Assembly: GCA_022843175.1 (NCBI GenBank)
Contig: JALHOE010000012.1
Coordinates: 1-64,000, forward strand
DNA from: Deltaproteobacteria bacterium
GTDB lineage: Bacteria; Myxococcota_A; Polyangia; Polyangiales; JADJMO01
DNA: 64,000 nucleotides
Reading direction: 5' to 3'
The notes under the pieces: model-generated
Told to the model about the DNA's origin: nothing
The model's input: only the letters and a program-made list of their open reading frames with translations
Database searches by the model: none
In this document: positions 48,818 through 58,252 of the stretch, piece by piece
Layout: the number at the start of each line of letters is the position of its first letter
Numbering within the stretch: position 1 is the stretch's first letter
Translations under genes and position numbers: made by a program

Positions 48818-49620
48818 CTCGTGTCCCCTACGACGAAACCTTCGACAGGTTTCGCTCCCAACCAAACGCCGCGGTCGGCGAGGTCCGACACCAACTCGGC
48901 GAACGAGCCCACCAGCGCCCCGTCGATCTCGAAGCGCTCGCGGGCGGCCGCGGCGCGGACCGCCTCGACCACCGTCGCGTCGCCGCGCGCGACCTCCTCG
49001 AGGATCGCCGCCGCGACCGGCGAGAGCTCGAGCACCCGCACCTCGTGGGAGGCGGGATCGCGGTACAGGCAGAGCGCGAACGGGCCCTCCTCGACCACGG
49101 CGTCGCGGTCGAGGTCGTCGGGCAGGCGGTGCACCGCGTAGCGCGCGCGGAGGATCTTGTGCGCCGGCGTGAGCACCGCCGGGCGGTTGAAGTCGAGCTC
49201 GCCGATCTCGCGGACGTCGTCGGCGCCGGACTCCTGACCCGCGTACTCGACCTCCAGCATCGCCTGCTCGTGACGCGCGAGCTCGAGGACCCACGGCGGC
49301 GCGGTGGCCGGCAGCACGTCGGGGCGGAGGAAGCGGAGGAGCTCGGCCGCGACGTCGCGGAGGTAGGGGGAGCGCGGCGGCGATTCGTCGAACCATCGCT
49401 CCACGATCGGCTCGAGATCCCCGAGCACCGCCGCGAGGCGGGGGAAGCATCCCTCCACCACGTCGGTGAGGCGGTGGCGCGCCATGCGTCGGTAGACGCG
49501 GAAGCGCCGCTCGGCCCGCGCGTCCGTGGAGCCCTCGCAGAGCACCGCGAGCTGCTTCTCGAAGTCCTTCTTGAAGAGGAGCTCGAGGAACGCTCGCTGG
49601 TATTCGGCGAGGTCGGTCAT
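48814..49620 (-). CDS. DUF2063 protein, partner of the MNIO enzyme (BufC/HvfC type)
   Basis: The protein is 268 aa. The N-terminal DUF2063 helical domain is recognised from YQRAFLELLF, RFRVYRRMARHRLTDVVEGCFPRLAAVLGD and PPRSPYLRDVAAELLRFL. The C-terminal half (GELDFNRPAVLTPAHKILRARYAVHRL, FALCLYRDPASHEVRVLELSP) resembles a winged-helix/RRE-like unit used to hold precursor peptides. In characterised DUF692 systems this protein forms a complex with the enzyme and the leader peptide. It overlaps both neighbours by ATGA, a sign of fixed stoichiometry. Confidence 0.83.
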   Translation of the reverse strand: MTDLAEYQRAFLELLFKKDFEKQLAVLCEGSTDARAERRFRVYRRMARHRLTDVVEGCFPRLAAVLGDLEPIVERWFDESPPRSPYLRDVAAELLRFLRPDVLPATAPPWVLELARHEQAMLEVEYAGQESGADDVREIGELDFNRPAVLTPAHKILRARYAVHRLPDDLDRDAVVEEGPFALCLYRDPASHEVRVLELSPVAAAILEEVARGDATVVEAVRAAAARERFEIDGALVGSFAELVSDLADRGVWLGAKPVEGFVVGDTR

Positions 49621-50480
49621 CGCTCCCTCTCCGGGCGCTTCTCGGGCGCGCTCCGCCAGATCCGGTCGAGGCGCTCGACCTCGGCGTACAGCTCGTCGAG
49701 GGCGGGGAAGTCGTCGTCGCGCTCGAGGAGCACCGGCACCCTGCCCGTGCGCTCGAGCGTCCACGCGAGGAGCTCGTAGACGTCGTCGCAGAGCGGCTCG
49801 GCGTGGGTGTCGATGATGAAGTCGGGCTCTTCGTAGTAGTGGCCCGCGACGTGGATCTGCACGACGCGGTCGAGCGGCATCTTCGCCAGCACGACACGCG
49901 GGTCGTGGCCATGATTCCGAGCATTTACGTAGACATTATTCACGTCCAGCATCAGCTTGCAGCCGGACTGACTCACGACGGCGTCGACGAACTCGCCATC
50001 GTCGAGCGTCGAGCCGCGGGGCTTCAAGTAATAGCTGATGTTCTCCACCGCGAGCTCGCATGGCAGCTGGTCTTGCGCCTTCCGAATGCGCGCGGCGAAG
50101 TGCGCGGCCGTCTCCTCGTTCCACGGCATCGGCAACAGGTCGTGCGACGCGGCGCCGTGCGCGGTCGAGAAGCAGAGGTGGTCGGAGTGCCACGGGGTCT
50201 CGAGCTCGCGGAGGAAGCGATCGAGGGTGCGGAGGTAGTTCGCGTCGAGCGGGTCGACCCCACCGAGCGACATCGCGAGCCCGTGGGTGGCGATGGGCCA
50301 GCGCTCGCGGCACTTGCGGAGGTTGTCCGGCCAGCGGCCGCCGCGGCGCATGTAGTTCTCGGGGTGGACCTCGAGCCAGCGAATCGCCGGCACCGCGCCC
50401 GCCGCGTGCCGCTCGAGCAGCTCGTCGACGAGCGGATACCGGAGGCCGAGGCCGACGCCCGCGATGTGGGGAGGGCTCAT
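49617..50480 (-). CDS. DUF692 multinuclear iron oxidative enzyme (MNIO; BufB/HvfB-type)
   Basis: The protein is 287 aa, a TIM-barrel family that modifies Cys residues of ribosomally made peptides with O2 and two or three irons. Metal-binding candidates are seen in order: WLEVHPENYM, PIATHGLAMSLGG, PWHSDHLCF, LAVENISYYLKPRG, LMLDVNNVYVNARNHG, VVQIHVAGHYYEE and DTHAEPLCDDVYEL. The set of His, Glu, Asp and Asn residues is complete compared with what I know of MbnB and HvfB. Known products of relatives are oxazolone/thioamides or 5-thiooxazoles that bind copper. The precursor gene lies 168 bp upstream. Confidence 0.92.
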   Translation of the reverse strand: MSPPHIAGVGLGLRYPLVDELLERHAAGAVPAIRWLEVHPENYMRRGGRWPDNLRKCRERWPIATHGLAMSLGGVDPLDANYLRTLDRFLRELETPWHSDHLCFSTAHGAASHDLLPMPWNEETAAHFAARIRKAQDQLPCELAVENISYYLKPRGSTLDDGEFVDAVVSQSGCKLMLDVNNVYVNARNHGHDPRVVLAKMPLDRVVQIHVAGHYYEEPDFIIDTHAEPLCDDVYELLAWTLERTGRVPVLLERDDDFPALDELYAEVERLDRIWRSAPEKRPERER

Positions 50481-50523
50481 GTTGCCGCTCCGCCCGCTGC
50501 GGCGCGGCCGTCGACCAGCGGCC

Positions 50524-50639
50524 GGCGACCGGCGACCGGCGACCGGGCGAGAGGAGAGGGAGAAGGGGGTGCCATGGTGGACAGCGATGAGGGCGCCGCC
50601 GCGTGTGCGGGGCGCCCTCTTGGACGGTCGACGGTCGAC
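50524..50639. repeat. Heptamer repeats and a strong hairpin between precursor and MNIO genes
   Basis: GGCGACC is repeated three times at 50524-50544 and GGTCGAC twice at 50626-50639. Between them, 50591-50602 and 50607-50617 form an 11-bp stem with one bulge (GGGCGCC pairs with GGCGCCC; CCGC with GCGG). The hairpin could stop or slow transcription or protect the precursor mRNA, giving more precursor than enzyme. Confidence 0.5.
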
Positions 50640-50648
50640 CGCTTCAGA

Positions 50649-51197
50649 TCACTTCTTCTTCTTCGCGGCGCACGAGCCGGCGCCGCAGCCCGCCTCGGAC
50701 GCGCCGCCCTTGGCCGCGGGGGCTGCGGGCTTGCTGTCCTTCTTGGCGTCGGCCTTGGCGTCCTTGACGTCCTTCTTCGCGTCCTTCGCGTCGGCCTTGG
50801 CCTCTTTGACCTCCGCCTTCGCTTCCTTGACCTCGGCCTTGGCTTCCTTGACCTCGGCCTTCGCGTCCTTCGCGTCGGCCTTGGCGTCCTTCACGTCGGC
50901 CTTGGCGTCCTTGGTCGCGCCGCAGGAGCCGTCCTTCTTCGCGCCGCAGGAGCCCTCCTTCTTGACGGCGTCCTCCTTCTTGCCGGAACAGGAGCCGTCC
51001 TTCTTCGCGCCGCAGGAGCCGTCCTTCTTCGCGCCGCACGAGTGCTCGCCGGCGCCGCCGGCGGCCTTGGGCTCGGTCGCGGACACGGGCGTCTTCGGGT
51101 CGGTGTTGCTGCCGCCACACGCGGCGACGCTCACACCGAACGCGGCCGCGGCCGCGGCAAGGATCGCGCTCTTGGTCATGCTGCTCTTCTTGGTCAT
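50649..51197 (-). CDS. Bufferin-like RiPP precursor lipoprotein with Cys octapeptides and Ala/Lys/Asp heptads
   Basis: The protein is 182 aa. A signal sequence (SAILAAAAAAFGVSVAAC) has a lipobox with Cys27. Residues 51-96 hold octapeptides of the form [DE]-G-S-C-G-A-K-K, with Cys at 54, 62, 70, 84 and 92; these recall the EGKCG units of bufferin precursors. Residues 97-152 are eight heptads such as DAKADVK and EAKAEVK, predicting one long charged helix. The tail has two more Cys (171, 176) and ends in KKKK. ATG 51197 has GGAG about 9 nt upstream; ATG 51179 is second best. The lipid anchor and heptad arm are unlike the bufferins I know. It is 168 bp upstream of the DUF692 gene. Confidence 0.75.
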   Translation of the reverse strand: MTKKSSMTKSAILAAAAAAFGVSVAACGGSNTDPKTPVSATEPKAAGGAGEHSCGAKKDGSCGAKKDGSCSGKKEDAVKKEGSCGAKKDGSCGATKDAKADVKDAKADAKDAKAEVKEAKAEVKEAKAEVKEAKADAKDAKKDVKDAKADAKKDSKPAAPAAKGGASEAGCGAGSCAAKKKK

Positions 51198-51256
51198 CGT
51201 GCTTTCTCCTGTCGCCGTTCTCGTAAGCCTCAGTACGCCGCCCGCGGGCGGCGGTT

Positions 51257-53311
<2,055 letters not shown>

Positions 53312-53425
53312 CACGCCTTCCTGCACCTGGCGAGGAACGTTACGGGGCGGCCTCGGTTTCGGATCGGGCCCCCCCGGCAAATAAAAGATCTGCGCGCCGG
53401 AGCATACGCCCCCCGATGAGATCGG

Positions 53426-54301
53426 TCATGTTTTGCCGAGCGCGGCCGGCGGACGGCCCCGCCCGCGCAGCGTGGCGAGGGCGACGAGGGTAAGCAGATA
53501 GGGGAGCGCTTGGACCACCTGGTGCGCCACGGCCTTCTGATCCTGCAGCGCGATCTGAGCGGCCTCGGCCGTGCCGAAGAGGAGCGCGAAGGCGACCGCC
53601 GGGAGCGGGCGCCAGCCGGCGATGATCACGGTCGCGAGGGCGATGAAGCCGCGTCCGCCGCTCATGCCGCTCGAGAACTGCCGCTGATCGAAGGCGAGCC
53701 ACGCCCCGGCGAGCCCGGCGGCCGCACCCGCGAGCGCGAGCGCGGCGATGCGCGTGGTGACGACCGACACGCCGACGCTCTCGGCCGCCTCGGGGTGCTC
53801 GCCCACCGCGCGTACGCGCAGGCCGAGCCGCGTGCGCTCCAGGCCGAGGACGGTCGCGACCACGACCGCCGCGACGAACCAGGTCATCGGATCGAGCAGC
53901 GTCACGACCGCGAGCGAGCCGGTGCGGCTGCCGAGCACCGGGATCTGCGGCGAGTTCGACGACGAGTCGTAGAACGCGCGAAGCAGAAAGCGCGTGCCGC
54001 CCGACGCGATCAGGTTGAGCGCGAGCCCGCTGACGATGGCGTTGGCCCGGCCATACAACACCGCGGCGGCGTGGGTGAGCTGCACCGCGACGCCGCTCGC
54101 GAGCCCTATCGCGAGGCCCGCCACCGGCGAGCCGGTGGACGTGGTGCCGGCGACGGTGCCGAGCGCGGCGAAGAGCATCGTCCCCTCGAGCGCGACGTTC
54201 GGCACGCCCGCGCGCTCGCTCCAGATCCCGCCCATCGCCGCCGCGAGGTAGGGCAGCGCGATCCGCAGCGACTGGGCGACGAAGTCGAGCGTGCGACTCA
54301 C
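53426..54301 (-). CDS. ABC transporter permease, nucleoside/BMP type (second subunit)
   Basis: The protein is 291 aa from GTG 54301 with about eight hydrophobic helices. PYLAAAMGGIWSERAGVPN is the typical start of the BmpD/NupQ-like permease, with VALEGTMLFAALG and GVSVVTTRIAALALAGAAAGLAGA (EAA-like loop) following. It overlaps the first permease by GTGA. It is the last gene of the transporter operon. No substrate-binding lipoprotein is encoded next to it. Confidence 0.88.
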   Translation of the reverse strand: MSRTLDFVAQSLRIALPYLAAAMGGIWSERAGVPNVALEGTMLFAALGTVAGTTSTGSPVAGLAIGLASGVAVQLTHAAAVLYGRANAIVSGLALNLIASGGTRFLLRAFYDSSSNSPQIPVLGSRTGSLAVVTLLDPMTWFVAAVVVATVLGLERTRLGLRVRAVGEHPEAAESVGVSVVTTRIAALALAGAAAGLAGAWLAFDQRQFSSGMSGGRGFIALATVIIAGWRPLPAVAFALLFGTAEAAQIALQDQKAVAHQVVQALPYLLTLVALATLRGRGRPPAALGKT

Positions 54302-55308
54302 CGCGCCTCCAGCTTGCGATCGACCGCTGGCGCGATCGCGACGAAGAGGATCGTGAGGCCGATCACCACGTCGACGATCTCCATCGGCACGCGCGCGTTG
54401 ATCGAGAGGCCGCCCTGCGAGAGGGTGGCGAAGAACAGCGAGGCGACGAGGAGCCCGGCGCCGGAGCGCCCGGCGAGGAGCGCGGCCGCGAGCCCGGTGA
54501 AGCCGACGCCGGCGGAGAGCCCCTCCTCGGCGTAGCCCTTGTAGCCCATGACGTCGTTGAGGGCGCACAGCCCGGCGATGGCGCCGGAGATCGAGAGCAC
54601 CACGATCTGCTTGCGCCCGACGGGGATGCCCGCCGCCCCCGCCGCCGACTCCGACGCGCCGAGCGCCTGAATCTCGCGCCCGAGGAGCGTCCGCCGCATC
54701 ACCCACGCGACGGCGAACGCGATCGCGATCGCGACGACGAGCGCGAGGTTGACGGCCGAACCCGGGAAGAACGCGAAGCGGGAGATGCGGGCGCCCTGCG
54801 GCAGCGGCGGCGTGTGCACCGAGGCCTTCTCGGCGAGCCCGGCCGCGAAGAGATAGCCGACGAGCGCGCCCGCGATCTTGTTGAGCATGATCCCGCTGAT
54901 CACCTCGTGGGCGCCGAACCGAGCGCGCAGAACGCCGATCGGGAGCGACCACAACGCACCCGCGGCGGCGCCGATCGCCGCGAGCAGCGGCCAGGCGAGC
55001 AGCGGCGAGATCCCGAGCGGCAGCCGCGCGCCGATCGCGCCGACGGCGAGCGCCGCGACCGCGATCGCGCCGTCGACGCCGATCTGGAACAGGCCCGCGC
55101 GGAGCGCGATCTGCGCCGCGGCGCCGGCGATGGCGATCGACGTCGCCTTGAACAGCACCTGACCGAGCCCGTAGCGCGTGCCCCAGGTGCCGGCGAAGAG
55201 CTGCGACACGACCGAGCCGGGCGACTCGCCGAACGCGAGCACCGCGAGCTCGAACGACAGCGCCGAGAGCAGCGCCGCGAGGAGCAGCACCCGCAGCCGC
55301 GCGGTCAT
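54298..55308 (-). CDS. ABC transporter permease, nucleoside/BMP type (first subunit)
   Basis: The protein is 336 aa with about nine helices. ALRAGLFQIGVDGAIAVAAL and FGAHEVISGIMLNKIAGALVGYL are strong matches to the BmpC-associated permease that forms a heterodimer with the next subunit. GASESAAGAAGIPVGRKQI contains the coupling-helix motif to the ATPase. It overlaps the ATPase gene (ATGA) and the second permease (GTGA). Confidence 0.88.
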   Translation of the reverse strand: MTARLRVLLLAALLSALSFELAVLAFGESPGSVVSQLFAGTWGTRYGLGQVLFKATSIAIAGAAAQIALRAGLFQIGVDGAIAVAALAVGAIGARLPLGISPLLAWPLLAAIGAAAGALWSLPIGVLRARFGAHEVISGIMLNKIAGALVGYLFAAGLAEKASVHTPPLPQGARISRFAFFPGSAVNLALVVAIAIAFAVAWVMRRTLLGREIQALGASESAAGAAGIPVGRKQIVVLSISGAIAGLCALNDVMGYKGYAEEGLSAGVGFTGLAAALLAGRSGAGLLVASLFFATLSQGGLSINARVPMEIVDVVIGLTILFVAIAPAVDRKLEAR

Positions 55309-56690
55309 CCCTCCCCCAGCATCGCGTCGCCGATCTCGGCGATCGTCGCGTCGGGCGAGAGCTGCCGCACGATCTTGCCCTTGCGGAGCACCGCGATGCG
55401 ATCGGACAGCGCACGCAGCTCCTCGAGGTCGCTCGAGATGACCACCACCGCGGCGCCGGACCGCGCGGTCGAGAGGATGGCGCGACGGATGGTCGCGGCG
55501 GCGCGCACGTCGACGCCGCGGGTCGGGTGCGCGGCGACGAGCAGGCGCGGCGTGCGCCGGAGCTCGCGCGCGACGACCAGCTTCTGCTGGTTGCCGCCGG
55601 AGAACGAGGTCGCGAGGAGCGCGCCGTCGTCGGGGCGGATCTCGTAGCCGGCGACCGCCTCGGCGAACGACGCGTCGAGGGCCGCCTCGTCGATCCACGG
55701 TCCGCGGGTCGGCCACGCGCCGAGACGGACGACGTCGCGGGCCGGCAGCTCGGAGAGCCCGTGGGCGTGCCGATCGGAGGGGATCCATCCGACCGCCGTC
55801 CGCGGCAGCGAGCCCACGAGGGCGTGCTCGAGCGCCTGTTGACCGTTGCCCTCGACGCCGGCGACGCCGACGATCTCTCCCGCGCGCACGCTGAGCGCTT
55901 CGGTGCGGACGGCGATCTCGCCGAGCTCGTGCGCCTCGCGCTCGATCGGCTCGGGCTCCTCGCCCACCGCCTCGCGCGCGAGTCGTTTGACGTCGCGAAC
56001 GCCCTCGCCCTCGTGATGGGCGACGACGGCCCCGCGCCGAAGCACGGTGACCTCGTCGGCGAACCGCGCGACCTCGTCGAGGTGATGGGTGACGAGCGCG
56101 ACCGCCATCCCGCGCGCGGCGAGCTTTCGGGCGAGCGCGAGGACCGCGTCGGCCTCGCTCGGAGCGAGCACCGCCGTCGGCTCGTCGAGGATGAGAACCT
56201 TCGGCGTGTGGACGAGCGCGCGGAGCAGCTCGAGGCGCTGCCGCTCGCCGATCGACAGCTCGCGGATCGGCACCCGAAGAGGCACCGAGAGCGAGAGCTC
56301 GCGCGCGACCTGCTCGATCCGGTCCTCGAGAGGACGGAGATCGAGCAGCCCGAGGCGCGTGCGCTCGCTGCCGAGCGCGAGGTTCTCGAGCCCGGTGAGG
56401 GTGTCGACCAGCATGAAGTGCTGGTGGACCATGGCGACGCCACGGCGGATCGCTTCGGTGGGAGTGGCTGGTGAGAGCTCCCGCCCGAACACGAGGACTC
56501 GCCCCGCGTCGGCCGTCACCACGCCTCCCGCGATCTTCAGCAGCGTCGATTTGCCGGCGCCGTTCTCGCCCACCACTGCGTGGACGCGGCCCGGAGAGAG
56601 CGCGAGCGACGCGCGATCGACGGCGCGCGTGCTGCCAAAGTGCTTCTCGATGTCCTTGAGCTCGATCGCGGGCGACAATGGGCGTTGCAT
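55305..56690 (-). CDS. ABC transporter ATPase with two NBDs, nucleoside/BMP type
   Basis: The protein is 461 aa, slightly shorter than the usual 500. NBD1 is intact: Walker A GENGAGKST, Q-loop MVHQHFMLVDTLTG, signature LSIGERQRLELLRAL, Walker B VLILDEPTAVL, H-loop VTHHLDEV. NBD2 has a degenerate Walker A (GVEGNGQQAL) but a good signature FSGGNQQKLVVAREL, and its Walker B lacks the catalytic Glu (LLVAAHPTRGVD). The asymmetry is typical of this class, where one site hydrolyses ATP. It likely powers uptake of nucleosides or similar compounds. ATG 56690 is used; the gene lies 50 bp downstream of the small gene at 56740. Confidence 0.9.
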   Translation of the reverse strand: MQRPLSPAIELKDIEKHFGSTRAVDRASLALSPGRVHAVVGENGAGKSTLLKIAGGVVTADAGRVLVFGRELSPATPTEAIRRGVAMVHQHFMLVDTLTGLENLALGSERTRLGLLDLRPLEDRIEQVARELSLSVPLRVPIRELSIGERQRLELLRALVHTPKVLILDEPTAVLAPSEADAVLALARKLAARGMAVALVTHHLDEVARFADEVTVLRRGAVVAHHEGEGVRDVKRLAREAVGEEPEPIEREAHELGEIAVRTEALSVRAGEIVGVAGVEGNGQQALEHALVGSLPRTAVGWIPSDRHAHGLSELPARDVVRLGAWPTRGPWIDEAALDASFAEAVAGYEIRPDDGALLATSFSGGNQQKLVVARELRRTPRLLVAAHPTRGVDVRAAATIRRAILSTARSGAAVVVISSDLEELRALSDRIAVLRKGKIVRQLSPDATIAEIGDAMLGEG

Positions 56691-56739
56691 GCTCGCGCAT
56701 GCGTCGCCGAGCGCCTAGCGCCAAGCGCTGGGCTCGAGG

Positions 56740-57000
56740 TCAGGCGGTCGGCGGCTCGGGCTTGTCCTCGGGCTTGGGCTCGGCGACCTTCTCGATCTTC
56801 TGCGCGACGACGCCGAGCAGATCCGACGTGGTCTCGAGCGCCTTGGCCGACTGCTTGAGGGCGAGGCGACCGATGGTGATGCCGTACTTCGCCCAACCGA
56901 CGCCGAGCTCGGTGACGAGGCGCGCGACGCGATCGGCGGTGAACTCGCTGGGGGTCGCGTCCTTGGGGTCGGGATACGCGGTGTGGATTTGCTCGCTCAT
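56740..57000 (-). CDS. Small soluble protein of unknown function
   Basis: The protein is 86 aa. ATG 57000 has AAAGGAG about 8 nt upstream, a strong Shine-Dalgarno. It is amphipathic and helical (FTADRVARLVTELGVGWAKYG, LALKQSAKALETTSDLLGVV) and ends in a Pro/Glu/Lys-rich tail. It slightly resembles short phasin-like or coiled-coil proteins but I would not assign it. It lies 35 bp downstream of the ribbon-helix-helix gene, so the two probably share a transcript. Confidence 0.62.
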   Translation of the reverse strand: MSEQIHTAYPDPKDATPSEFTADRVARLVTELGVGWAKYGITIGRLALKQSAKALETTSDLLGVVAQKIEKVAEPKPEDKPEPPTA

Positions 57001-57035
57001 GATGACTGCTCCTTTGCTGTGGGGGTGCTGGGCGC

Positions 57036-57506
57036 TCAGGCGCGCCGTTTGGGGACACATGCGTCGCAGACCACGACGCGGGGGGCGTTGGCGTCGGACG
57101 AGATGCCGAGGTTGGCGTCGTCGCCCGGGTGGAGCGCGGTGAGGCACTTGGCGCAGACCGCCTCGCCGGCGAGCGTGAGCTTCTGGAAGCCGATCACACC
57201 CTCGAGCGCCTTCTGGGTGACGACCTTCTCCTTCTTGGCGAGGATCGCCTCGCGCTGCGTGGAGAGGTTGCTCGCTGCCTTGTGCAGCCCCTCTTCGACG
57301 CCGCGGCCCGCGCGATCGGCGACGGCCACCGCGTCCTCGAGGATCGCGCGGACGAGGTTGGAGACCGGGACCCGGATGTTCTCGGCGAGACGCTTGAGCT
57401 CCTGCTCGAGGACGGCCGGCACGCGTGTGTGGATCACGCGCTCCTTCTTCTTTTCGCCGTCGGGCTCGCGCTCGGACGACGGGGGGGTTGAATCACGGTC
57501 GGTCAC
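57036..57506 (-). CDS. Ribbon-helix-helix-like protein with a C-terminal zinc-ribbon
   Basis: The protein is 156 aa from GTG 57506; TTG 57518 is possible. After an acidic/basic head (SEREPDGEKKKE), residues 24-65 read RVIHTRVPAVLEQELKRLAENIRVPVSNLVRAIL, a strand-helix-helix pattern like CopG/Arc repressors. A helical middle (THREAILAKKEK-like region, QKALEGVIGFQKLTL) leads to a metal-binding pair, CAKCLTAL and CDACVPK. It may be a metal- or redox-sensing repressor. A perfect 10-bp inverted repeat overlies its start codon, which suggests autoregulation. Confidence 0.65.
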   Translation of the reverse strand: MTDRDSTPPSSEREPDGEKKKERVIHTRVPAVLEQELKRLAENIRVPVSNLVRAILEDAVAVADRAGRGVEEGLHKAASNLSTQREAILAKKEKVVTQKALEGVIGFQKLTLAGEAVCAKCLTALHPGDDANLGISSDANAPRVVVCDACVPKRRA

Positions 57507-57533
57507 GACGTGATGCAATGTGACACGTCGTGA
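57503..57533. promoter_or_regulatory. Inverted-repeat operator at the ribbon-helix-helix gene start
   Basis: TCACGACGTG (57503-57512) and CACGTCGTGA (57524-57533) are perfect reverse complements with an 11-bp spacer, so centres are about two helical turns apart. Each arm is itself nearly palindromic. Such paired sites suit two ribbon-helix-helix dimers. The sites cover both candidate start codons. Confidence 0.6.
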
Positions 57534-57540
57534 TACGAAG

Positions 57541-57810
57541 TCAAGGGGCCGGGTCGCCCTCGCCCTTCGCGTCGACCACGCCCTCGCAGCCGCGGAGGTT
57601 TCCGACGACCTGCGCCACCTGCCGCGGCGTCGTCCACACGACGCCCTCGAGGTCGCCGTCCTCGTGATGTTGCCAATCCGCGGCTTTTGCCTCGCCGACG
57701 ACCATCACCATGTAGCCGCCGATTTTTCGGGTAGCCGGGGATCCGGCGAAGGAGGTGCCGAGTCGGAGCTGAACACGGACGACCGCTCGTCGATCGGTCG
57801 GGACGTTCAT
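57541..57810 (-). CDS. Small hypothetical protein
   Basis: The protein is 89 aa from ATG 57810, where TACTCT (57819-57824) lies 8 nt upstream on the coding strand. It is beta-rich (AVVRVQLRLGTSF, KIGGYMVMVVGEAK), with one late Cys (LRGCEGV). No known family. The promoter-like element and low Arg content compared with shadow frames support a real gene. It is divergent from the receiver gene at 57873 by 62 bp and ends just upstream of the operator at 57503-57533. Confidence 0.5.
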   Translation of the reverse strand: MNVPTDRRAVVRVQLRLGTSFAGSPATRKIGGYMVMVVGEAKAADWQHHEDGDLEGVVWTTPRQVAQVVGNLRGCEGVVDAKGEGDPAP

Positions 57811-57872
57811 TGGCAGCCAGAGTAGGTCCAAAGCGCAACCGACGCGACCCGTGGGCGTCACAAGCGAGCACG

Positions 57873-58235
57873 ATGGAGCCGGCCACCGCCTCGGTGCTCA
57901 TTGTCGAGGACGATCCGCAGATCGCTTCGGCGATCCACGGCGCGCTCGAGGACGAGGGCATCGAGTCCGAGATCGCGGGCACGGTCGCCGAGGCCCATCG
58001 CCTGTTCGAGGCGCGGCGCCCGACCCTGATCCTCCTCGACTGGAACCTCCCCGACGGCTCGGGAGAGGACGTGGTGCGCGCGGTGCGTCCGCGCGACGCG
58101 TCGGTCCCGATCGTCGTCATGTCGGCGGCGCGCGACGCGATCGTCGCGAGCTACGGCGTCGATGCGCGCGAGCGCCTGTCCAAGCCGTTCGATCTCGATC
58201 GCCTGGTGACGCTCGTGCGCCGGTACTGCGGCTGA
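57873..58235 (+). CDS. Single-domain response regulator
   Basis: The protein is 120 aa. It is a complete CheY-like receiver: acidic pair in LIVEDDPQIA, phospho-acceptor in ILLDWNLPDGSG, Ser/Ala switch region VVMSAARD, and Lys in RLSKPFDLDRL. No output domain, so it acts through protein contacts with an unknown partner. No kinase is adjacent. It lies 17 bp before the cyclophilin gene, which seems to have its own -10-like element. Confidence 0.9.
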   Translation: MEPATASVLIVEDDPQIASAIHGALEDEGIESEIAGTVAEAHRLFEARRPTLILLDWNLPDGSGEDVVRAVRPRDASVPIVVMSAARDAIVASYGVDARERLSKPFDLDRLVTLVRRYCG

Positions 58236-58237
58236 AG

Positions 58238-58243
58238 TAGGCT
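58238..58243 (+). promoter_or_regulatory. -10-like hexamer TAGGCT
   Basis: TAGGCT starts 2 nt after the receiver gene's stop and lies 9 nt before the ATG at 58253, fitting the leaderless pattern of the window. Confidence 0.35.
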
Positions 58244-58252
58244 GCGCGCGCC

